A model generated the notes under the pieces. The model made no database searches and was not told the DNA's origin. It was given only the letters and a program-made list of their open reading frames with translations. Of a stretch of 64,000 bases of DNA, positions 11,424 to 20,400 are shown piece by piece (positions within the stretch are counted from its first letter, which is position 1; each line of letters opens with the position of its first letter). The DNA is from Dipteris shenzhenensis (Eukaryota > Polypodiophyta > Polypodiopsida > Gleicheniales): assembly GCA_047967505.1 (NCBI GenBank), contig CM106539.1; one strand, given 5' to 3'. Made by a program: the position numbers and the translations under genes.

Positions 11424-11603
11424 TGTGGGGTTAAAGGTCACTGTGCCTTAACCCCAGTTATGTACAATACTCAAACACATATATAAATGAATAAAAAAGA
11501 AGATTAGGGTGGTTCTGCACCCACCAAAACTTGTGTGGCTCTCTGTCTCTCTCTCTCGCTCTCTCTCCCTCTTCCATTCTTGCTTCCGTTGAGAGCACTC
11601 TCA
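11424..11603 (+). repeat. 3' LTR of the intact Copia element
   Basis: It has the same length (180 bp) and the same sequence as 5687-5866 as far as I can read, and is followed by the duplicated target GAAGT. Confidence 0.96.
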
Positions 11604-11608
11604 GAAGT
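11604..11608 (+). repeat. Target-site duplication, right copy (GAAGT)
   Basis: This is the partner of 5682-5686. The host reading frame resumes at 11609. Confidence 0.95.
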
Positions 11609-14224
11609 CTTGTCAAATGTGGATGAGTTCATGCATATTAACAAACCTGGTGTCAATCAAGCTTATGGATTTGTGAAATCCATGCAAGATGTCCCAATGA
11701 GTGATGTTCTCTCAAGAGTGGAAGAGTTTTAAGCTGGTTCTCAATACTCTCGTAGAATATTGAATTCATTGAATGGTCCTAAGAGTATGTTAAAAACGAG
11801 GATCAGATCAACAGAGGATTATTCAGTATTTAACTTTGATTGTGATATGGCCAAGGATGCAACGACCAATCATGGATGCTTGGTTACAAACAAATGTGAG
11901 GAGAAGAAGTGCATAAATACAGATAACAATGTGCAGGAGGAACGAAAACAGTCATACATATGCATGAAGAGAAAGCGAATCCAGGCAGATCCACAAAAGC
12001 AACCAAAGAGGAAGAGAGTAATGAAGGAGGAGAACATGTTAAATGCACTGGGATATCTATGTTGCAAGTGAAGATGTATGTGCTTCATTGATCTTGCAGA
12101 CATCAGGGAATGTAGAGGACATGTGTGGCAAAGAAGAGGAAGCGAAAGAAATGAATACCTTCGCACAAGTCTCTCTTGCTTTCTTCAGAATGGCAATAAA
12201 ATGCTAAGTTCAAGACAAAAGGTAAAAGCTCTCGTAAATGGAAAAAAGATTTGCAATAAGGCATACCACAATATTACTGGATTATCCCATGGTACATATT
12301 GGGATTTAGTTACCAAGGCAAAGGGTGGCAACAAATTTAGCATTCACGGTAATAGAGGAAGGTCCAAATCAAGAATCTCAACTGTCAGGGCAGCAGCAAT
12401 TTTGCAAGACTTCATACATGAAAATGCTTTACCTCAACCCCATATATCTACCAAACTCCCTAACGGTGATGCGATCACTGAAATGCACCTTCCAATGGGC
12501 TTGACAAAGCTTGAAGTATTTGACTCTATTGTAGAAAAGCAAAGGCAAAGAGGGGATGCCATGGCTTCTTCTCATACTTCGTATACTCTTTGGAAGAAGA
12601 ACTTTGGATATGTTAAAATCCCAAAGAGGCAAAAAATGTCAATGTCTGTGATGATTTAAAGCAAGCGATTGAGAGTAAAACATGTCCAAATCAAAGGGAA
12701 TTATACTAAAAAAACCAAAAATCTCATCATGACCTTATTCAACATTCCAGACAAAAACATGCATTTTGGAAGGAGCAAGCTATTTTGCATCCCGATGACT
12801 ACATGTGCCTTATTGTAGATGGCATGGATCAGAATACAACAACATTGCCTCGTTTTGTTGCCACTCCACCTAAATTACAAGGAAAGCACTTTCTAAAGAC
12901 ACATCTATGTGGAGTGTTAGTGCATGGAATTAAGTTTTTTACAGATATATGGATTGATTCCTTGCATCTACATGATAGCAATCAAGTTGTAACATCTATT
13001 ATGAAGGCAATTCGCAATGTACATGCAGAAAAAGGTCGCCTACCACCGACTTTGAGAATACAAGCTGATAATTGCTAGCGAGAAAATAAGAATGTACTCA
13101 TCTTTGCATTCTGCTCCATGCTAGTTGCTCATCGAATCTTCAATGAGGTCGAATGTGGAATTTTTGTATGTTGGGCATACACATGAGGATATCGATCAGG
13201 TTTTTAGCACAGTCTCAAGAGAGCTTAAATGCAAGGATGTGGAGACAATAGATGACTTGGTAAGAAGATGTGGCAGGCAAGTTGGTGGTCGTAAGGAAAG
13301 TACAGTATGTGAGAGGCTCGATATAATGTATGATTGGAAGAGCTTCATTCTACCTTTTATACAAATGGGTGGTGATGCATTGACAGGTCATACCAATCCA
13401 CACTACTTTTGTTTTTTTTTTTAAGATGAAAACCCATAATGCAATGGCAACAGTATTCTCATGATACAAAATGGGAACCTGAAGAACCTTATAGTCTCTT
13501 AACTTCAATTCCCAGCAAGGAAAGGTATCCAACATGGGCTCCTATACAAGAATTCAATGAGAGGTCTAACTATGAAATAGAAGGATTAAAAGCATTTATT
13601 ACATACAAAGAGGAAATGCTCTGGAGATATCCTGATTCGAAGCCTACTTGGAGAGAACACACTACCACTATAATTAACAAGACACGAAAATTAATAAAGG
13701 ACCTTGAGAGAATGCGAGGCTCAAAGGATGTCAAGGAAGAATGCAATATATTTTGGCCAAATGTTCATAGCGATTTGCACCCAGCTCCAGTCTTTGAAAA
13801 TGAATTTGTATCATTACTCCCATGTCCATATTGTGGACCAAAGAAGAGAGATTTTATGCCACAAGTAGATATAGGGGTCGATTGTTTTGTTGTGGTTCGG
13901 CCATCGGATGATGAATATGAGAATGTGAAGTTTTGGGTTGCAAAAGTAGTTGATGTGCAAAGAGATGATCAAGGGAGAGCTACAACATTTACAGCGGTAT
14001 GGTATGAGCCAAAGGGCAGGAAGGAGAATATGGATAACAACACATTGTATACTAATTGTATAATGAAGGAGTGGGTCCCAAATGATCAAGCGGTCTCACA
14101 AGTTTCGACAGAGACAATCATAGTGTCTTGGCATTCAAGGGCAAAGAAATCAAAGAAGCGCATGGGATATGAGGTAGAAGGAAAAATAAAAATACCACAG
14201 CAAAGTATTTTGCATATACACTAA
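11609..14224 (+). pseudogene. DUF7869-like gene remnant (right part, broken)
   Basis: 11609-11732 continues the frame interrupted by the Copia element. After a TAA, the same frame stays open over 11760-12071 (Lys/Arg-rich) and 12078-12659. The latter matches my memory of the region before the DUF7869 domain: a helix-like stretch with KICNKAY, then HGNRG, then LTKLEVFD and LWKKNFGYVKIP. The core follows in another frame at about 12700-13078, with CLIVDGMDQ and LRIQADNC, a TAG directly after DNC and then RENKN. After a further shift, 13125-13424 has VGHTHEDIDQVFS. 13439-14224 holds the C-terminal part, with a CPYCGPKK pair of cysteines. The Asp and DNC/HTHEDID motifs recall a metal-binding nuclease or transposase-like core; no biochemical function is known to me. 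Stops at about 11730, 12069 and 13076 and at least two frame changes mark it as broken. Some breaks could instead be introns, which I could not model convincingly. Confidence 0.65.
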
Positions 14225-14935
14225 TTTTTAAGGATGCTCGCCATGGAGGAAGTAGAAGGAGACAATGCAAATGAAGAATGTCCATGATTAAAGCTTTGTA
14301 TTGAAGTCCATTGAAGGATTTTATTTGGGTACTAGGCAAGAAGCCAATTGATAATTATAATCATATATTATAATTAGACTAGTAGGTGCAACTGTACTGA
14401 GTCATCACCTCCTATGTCAAATGAGAGTCAAAATATGCACTGGATGTCACCCAAGGGGCAAGACTTGGCAAGACAATAGGGAGTTAATGCAGATGGCACC
14501 TGGCAAGGGATTGTCACATTGAGCAATAAGACAATGGGGAGTCAATGTAGATGGCACGAATTTAGGCTCTTTAAGAGCAACAATTTAAATTGTAAACATA
14601 TGTTCAATCTATATCATTTTATACAAAGACTCCAGCTGAGAGCAACGTCTCTCAATGTAAACATATAATGATAGCTATAATTGCTATTATAATTCTTTGG
14701 TTCAATACAAAACTTGGGTCTTATGGCATCATGTCTTTTTTCTATTTATTAAAAGTTTTAAAAATTTTGTGCATATTGCGAGTGACAATGTTATTTACAT
14801 GAAATATTTAAGTCTCCTTTCATGGATTTATAAATTTATCACGTTAAGGAAAAATATTAAAAATAATTAAATTAACAAATAACTTAGGTATAGCTAGAAT
14901 TTCTAAAATAGGATTATTTCAAATGTTAGTGCAAA
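14225..14935. other. Non-coding, no feature recognised
   Basis: AT-rich sequence after the broken DUF7869-like gene. A short direct repeat (AAGACAATGGGGAGTCAATG-like) occurs near 14475 and 14530, and AGAGCAACGTCTCTCAATG-like copies near 14572 and 14640. No coding frame or RNA gene is visible. Confidence 0.4.
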
Positions 14936-14939
14936 AGTA

Positions 14940-15140
14940 TAGATTGAAAAAACAAGATTTTTATGTGAATATGATAGTGCCACAAAGTGAACTTTTGATT
15001 TGGGAAGAATATTTTCAGAAAGTAAAATTTTGATTTGGGAAGGATATTTTCACAAAGTAAACTTTTCATTTGGGAAGGATTTTTGGGCTTCGTCCAAAAA
15101 CAACAGAAAAAGTCCAAAATTAATGAAATAGGTGTTCTTC
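14940..15140 (-). repeat. Dispersed repeat fragment, related to 29430-29640
   Basis: Read on the minus strand, this has a TTTGGACTTTTT ... GTTTTTGGAC block followed by three copies of a CTTCCCAAAT(C/G)AAAAGTTTACTTT unit. The same blocks occur in the same order on the plus strand at about 29430-29640. It is probably a piece of an unidentified element. Confidence 0.6.
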
Positions 15141-15179
15141 TCAGATCTTGGCTAGTACTTGGACAGATACAGTACACAC

Positions 15180-15450
15180 TTTGATGGCCATTTGGGCAAC
15201 CATGCAGGGATCATCTCGAGCAGCCTCCTCTAGGAGAGTTACTTTTCTCAGAGATTGGAGAGACTCTCCCTTCTTTGATGAGACTTCTACAGGGTTGAGT
15301 TGGCATTTTCAGCCTTAGCCTTGGTTTTTTTCTACCTCATTCCTCTGAGGTGTTTTTATTACATGCTTAGCATGTTGTATTTCTGCAAAGAGCTTTCTCG
15401 AGCGAGTTTCTTTGTTACTTAATAGAAGTCTCTTTTTTGCCAAAAAAAAA
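15180..15450 (+). mobile_element. Possible 3' tail of a LINE ending in poly(A)
   Basis: The T-rich stretch ending TTACTTAATAGAAGTC followed by TCTTTTTTGCC and an A run (about 15441-15451) resembles the 3' untranslated end of plant L1-type LINEs. No reverse transcriptase lies upstream, so this would be a heavily 5'-truncated copy. I have no target duplication to support it. Confidence 0.3.
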
Positions 15451-15552
15451 ATGTTGCTCTGATACCAAGAGTATCATCAACTATCGGGATACAAGAGCAT
15501 TACGGGCTACACATGCACTCCTAACCTTAAAATCATTTACAAGGCAAGCAAG

Positions 15553-16807
15553 CTAAAATTGACGATCACAAGCTGGAAGAGCAAAATAACTAGTCACCAT
15601 ATCAAAACAATCATGATATGTAGGACGTATAGATCCATCTTGTGCAAAAGTAATGGGCATCAGAATGGTAGAGGGATTTCGAACAGCTAGGCACAAAAAA
15701 TTTGGATCGATATTGTAATAAATGCAGCCTCCTTCCTGGATATGTTGAACCGTGGCCTGTGCATCTCGCGCTTGTTGATGATATGTAGCTGCAATTTGGC
15801 ATTGCTCCTCATAGGCATTTTCTATGTCCAACCTTTGCCCAGTTTGCTAGAGCAACGTATTCAAGGATCCATTTTTCAGAAAGTAGCACATTCATTCCCA
15901 CTCACTACCCTTAGTGTACAAACATGGCATATCAAATTACAAGGGAGGGAAAAGTGAGATCTTTACCTAAAGGAACTAGGCATTGTTCACTTTGAGACCC
16001 CTCTGCACCTTCATCCTCTACAATGCCCATGAAGAGATCATTGTAACTCATGTAAGCTACATGATTTAAAATTATTCTAATGAATAAATGATAATTGATA
16101 TATCAATTATTCAAACAAATGCAAGAAATTGACATGTACTCGTAGAGATATCTATTTAAATCACCTAAACCCAAGCTTCCAACATTGATGGATGGTGATA
16201 ATCCCATGGGCACAGTGGTTGCTATCCTTGGTGGTGACAACTGTTCTTGCTCACATGTCTAAGGGCAAGATGCAAAGTCAACTAGAACGTTGAGCACAAT
16301 CTTTACATACAACATCTTTGCAAAGTATAATGGGATGCAACTGCTATGAGGCATCTTTGAATGCACCATCTCAAAAAGATAATGTGCATTCTCCTTCATA
16401 CATCTATTTTTGTATAGTCTGATGGACCAATGTCCTTGTGCAACATCACCACCGTTCTCCCAAACTTGGACTATGTCTTTGTTGGAAACAAGGGTTTCCA
16501 CATGCTCCCACTTCCAGCCTTGTGGATCATGGTAGGCACTGGAAATGGAAATTGCACATGCCTCTTGTCTCCTTGTCGGTTGTAGGGTAGCATGAGACAC
16601 ACCCATTAGATGTTTAGTGACAAAGACCAACAAAAATCTAATAACAATGGTGGAAATGAATGAGCAGCATGATGTTAAAGAATTTAACATCTTTTTGGAA
16701 GGCAAGGGTCTCCTGATAGAGCTAGGATGATGGATGATGTTGCCAAAGTCGGTTTTAAAACTGATCTTGGTGCCACCTCTCCCATTAAGAGAGCGCCTTG
16801 CTCTCAA
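15553..16807 (-). CDS. Unrecognised multi-exon gene candidate
   Basis: Three minus-strand blocks look like successive exons. 16807-16259 is a 182-codon frame with a possible hydrophobic segment (VIRFLLVFV) and a Trp-rich part (GWKWEHVETL, then GHWSIRLY); open reading may run on to about 16145. 16050 to about 15967 encodes an acidic stretch (FMGIVEDEGAEG) ending before a GTAAAG donor. 15860-15553 encodes a Gln/Ala-rich, possibly helical part followed by YYNIDPNFLCLAV and ends in a stop. I do not recognise a family. The start codon is not established: the first block may begin before 16807. It could be a host gene, a captured fragment or part of a DNA transposon. No stop interrupts the three blocks themselves. 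Confidence 0.35.
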
Positions 16808-19537
16808 TTTTAAAACTGTATTAATTACTCCTGCCTATCTTTTACCCTACTAATTATTAAATAAGTAGTCATTAGTGAAAGAGAGGGAAGCATTTGAATT
16901 TGAACCTATGTCCCCATCATCATCCGCACCGAGCTTCATCCTTGTAATAGCATGGAAAGTCATCCAACCACTTGCTCAATAGAAGACTTTTAGCCACCAA
17001 AGTAGCTCATATGATGCATATCTTCCTTCCTTATGAGTTAAAGAAGCTGGCATATCTACCAGTTTGATTCTTGGTCTAAGATCTTCAAGACAAGATCCAG
17101 TTGGAGAGATGTAGACATGGAAGATTAAAGGTGTTTGGCAAAGAGGAGGCAAGCACCAGGAATAGTGCAGAGTAAGGGGCATGAGCGATGCAAGAGGTGT
17201 AGCTCAGCTGCTCAGTATGGAACGGGTGGTGCGACATAAGGACTGTCTAAGGTTGGAGATGATAAATCCATGGCATAACCCGTAGAGCTAAATCTAGTGC
17301 ATGAAAAGGAAAAGATGATGATGGAGAATAGAGGAAGAGGAAAAAGTCAGGTCCTAGTGAACGCAGGCAAGAGCGAGAGGAAGGGAAAGGAAGGAGGTGG
17401 GACAATGGTAAGGAAAGGAGAAGTTCGAGGAGACAAGAGAGCATAGTTTTGAGGGGGAGGAGCACCATTAGAGCCAGGCGATTTAGGTGGAAATGTTGCT
17501 TACTGATGCTAGCAAATTGAGCGAAGTTACGTGATAGGAGCTACTTAGACAGAGAGGGAGGGAATGGTAGAGACCAAGGGAAGCTTGCAATGATGAGCTC
17601 ATTCCAAGTCCAGCAGTAGTCATCTCTTGCTTCACTACCATAGCCACCGATCCTAGCAGCACTCATGGTTGTCGTCTAATTCATTACCATAGCCACTGGT
17701 TCCTTGTGTCTCTATTGTTTGCCCCCTTATTGATGCCCCCTGCTTGCTCAGCTTCAGCTATCTTGCCTCTAGCCATGGCCATAGTGATGCCTTTGCCGTC
17801 TATGCCGCCTTACATCTTTTGTTCACTTTTGCATCTCTCTAAACATCGACTCTTTGTCCCTTGCTATTGCCTGACTTTTCATCCTTGAGTACATCGTCAA
17901 ACCTGGTTCATTGATCATCAAGGAGCATTCAACCTTTGGGACTGTAACTTCTAAACCTACGTCAATCGTGGTGATCTGAGGCACATCTATTGTCCATCAT
18001 TCTAGATTGTACTTTGGAGAAGTAGAGAACCTTGTCCGATCTATTCTCTTGAGTAGCACTTTTCTCACCTCAAAAGCATCCAAAATCTTAAGATGTGGCC
18101 CAAATCGGTTTTAAAACCGATCTTGGGGCGACTTCTAGGAAAGGCCTCAACATGGGTGATACACTTGGAACCCCATGTCAAGTTCTTAGGACAAGGATCC
18201 CAAGGAGACCTAAATCAAATTATAGGAGTCTACTTTTGGGTGGCAAACCACATGTTTCTCACACTCCCTAGTGTTAATGATAGTTGCCACAACTTCAACC
18301 TTCATTTCAAATATCAATTAAATCAATAAGTTTACTAATTATAGAGACCAAGATTCTTGTCTTGCTTCTCAAGCGGGAAGAGGCAAGATCTATTTTAAAA
18401 CCTATGTTTAGCCCTCTTGAAAGACCAAAGTTATCATTTATGACATCATTACCTTCATGGTATGTTAAAAAGAAACATGCAATCTTCTCAAAAAACCGAT
18501 AGAATGATACAATAGCAAGCCAAATTAAACATTAAATATCTATTTCAATAAGAGCAAATGTAGTCCAACAACACGTTTTTCTCTATTCATTTGCTTCCAT
18601 ATCAATATTAAAAATGTATTCTATTTTAGAAATTAGAAAAAAAGTGGGAATTGGGATTTTTCCAAAATTACTAATATAGTGATTGGAGTAGAAATGCTAG
18701 CACTAGTGGGCACCCTTCATTCCCAGGATTGATTCCCCCCATATCTGCATGTCACCACCTTTGATGACATGCTCACCTTTGGCCTCTTTATGGCTATGAG
18801 CTATATGGATTTCCCTAGATGTTGACGAAGGCTGCAGGATTTTCACAGCAGAGTACTCTCAACTTGTTGGGGGGGCCGTAATCTGAGTCTTGGCAATGTG
18901 CATGGTCTTCGGCCTCTCCATTGTCTCCTCCATTGGCTCCCTATAAAATTTTAATGCAACAAGCTAGGCTGATGACAATACTGAGTTGTACAAATTTCCT
19001 CTTGCTCAACAAGGCTCCACTCAGCAATGGCTGGATGTAATCTTTTGGCCTCAAGGCTCTCAGTGATGTTTTGGCTCGCTGGATGTAATGTTTTGGTCTC
19101 TAAGGCTCTCAGCAATTGCTGAGTTTTTCTTACATTTATGTAATCTTTTTTTTTTCAATTTCACGCTCTCAATATGCACTATTGTTAACTTTTTTATTTT
19201 GAATGATTATGGTCGCTAGATGTAATCTTTTGGCCTTTAAGGCTCTCAACAATTGTTGAGTTTTTATAAATGTAAGATCCTCTATTCAAGTTTTTCTCAG
19301 TATAAGTTGTTAATTTTTATATAACCTGTTATTGGATGTAGATGTACATTGTAATCTCTAGTTTTGCTCAATTTTCACTCGATGAATTGTAGTTGATTAT
19401 CTGGATGGCATCATCGGGCCTTCAATCACCACGGTGGCTTAGAATACTTTCTCTCATTTAGGATTTACTGCAACAAGGACTAAAATACCAGTAAAGTAAT
19501 GGAGATACATCTAGAAAAATACAATTAAACTTTTAGA
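16808..19537. other. Non-coding; short shared motif and possible SINE trace
   Basis: No convincing gene. A 45-bp motif at 16736-16780, inside the end of the minus-strand frame, recurs at 18092-18136 around the perfect palindrome TCGGTTTTAAAACCGA (18105-18120). On the minus strand near 16905-16893, GGTTCAAATTC looks like a pol III B box, with an A-box-like AGCAAGTGGTTGG about 70 bases upstream. Near 19030-19270, a TGTAATCTTTTGGCCTC...AAGGCTCTCA phrase recurs three times. Confidence 0.4.
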
Positions 19538-19700
19538 AAATGCAATTGACGATATGGCCCTTGAAGGGTCTCCTCTAGGGGCAAGGGCCATATCGACATG
19601 CATTATACAATATCTAGGATGCCACTGGACAAATACAGAATGTCAATATGGCCCATGCCCCTTTAAAGGGGACCCCTCAGGGGCCATATCATTAATTGCA
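19538..19700. repeat. Foldback (inverted repeat) of ~62-bp arms
   Basis: 19540-19602 pairs with 19636-19699 in inverted orientation: both arms read TGCAATT, then GATATGGCCC, then (A/G)GGGTC, then GGGC, then GGGCCATAT, with roughly four in five bases matching and a loop of about 35 bases. Each arm is itself nearly palindromic (GATATGGCCCTTG against CAAGGGCCATATC). This suggests a MITE or other foldback element. I could not define a target duplication. Confidence 0.7.
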
Positions 19701-19839
19701 TTCTCCTTGGTTACACAAGGAAATACATTTTTCTTAGTACACAAATATATAGCTCCAAGAACCAACGCAGTGGCTGTCATACATCTCCTTCTGTTTATCA
19801 GCGCGATGGTCATCATATACCTCCTCCTGTAATACATAA

Positions 19840-20400
19840 AAATAGGTAAGGGAGCTATAACTCCAAGAACTAGTGTGGTGGTCGCTCCAAGATAACCTTG
19901 AATTCTTTGCGATGACAGGTCGTCCGGCTGCTCTGAGGTGATGTGCAGAATGATAGATTGTGTCTCGTTATGGTGCCCAAAACCAGCACGGTGATCTCTC
20001 CAAGCCAACTTATGTACACATGGGCGCGTTGCCCAGTGGCAGGTGGCAAAGCTGTGGAAAAAGCGGCCTGCGCGATGATAAGTGGTCAGGCCAGAGACCT
20101 GCGCTGCGGCGGAGGCGATAATCAGAATGATAGATTGCGTCTCATTATTATGCCAAGAACCAGCATGATGGTCTCTCCAAGCTAGCCTTGAATTTTCATG
20201 ATCTGCATAGGCACGCTGCCCAATGACATGTGGAAAAGCTGCGGCAAAAGGCTATGATAGGTGGTCAGGCTAGAGACTACACTGTGCGAAGCAGTGTAGA
20301 GATGCACAATGTAATGCAAAGCTGCCGTGTGTCGCTCGAGATCTGTGGCATATATAATAAATAGATCGCGTCTTATTATTACGTCAGTGCGGCATCATGA
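19840..20400 (+). repeat. Degenerate tandem repeat, ~176-228 bp spacing
   Basis: The phrase ATGATAGATTG(T/C)GTCTC followed by CCA(A/G)(A/G)ACCAGCA and a CTCTCCAAGC block occurs near 19951 and 20127, with a weaker copy near 20352 and a partial one near 19860. Between copies, GTGGTCAGGC(C/T)AGAGAC also recurs (20082 and 20259). The copies are diverged, so the array is old. Confidence 0.6.

Larger units (their letters stand above)
5687..11603 (+). mobile_element. Complete Ty1/Copia LTR retrotransposon (5,917 bp)
   Basis: All parts of an autonomous Copia element are present in order: 5' LTR (5687-5866), primer-binding site complementary to initiator tRNA-Met (5869-5880), a long leader, one uninterrupted gag-pol frame (7306-11370), a polypurine tract (about 11413-11423) and 3' LTR (11424-11603). 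Both LTRs are 180 bp, and I find no difference between them when read side by side. They are flanked by GAAGT on both sides. LTRs are copied from one template at insertion, so identity implies a very recent event. The domain order protease-integrase-RT-RNase H defines Copia. LTRs of 180 bp are short for an element of this size. A relative with the same LTR/PBS layout starts at 35382. Confidence 0.97.

Noticed and set aside
17200-17270. tRNA-like phrase (GTGTAGCTCAGCTGCTCAGT)
   Set aside because: It has an A-box look but no B box and no cloverleaf at the right spacing.
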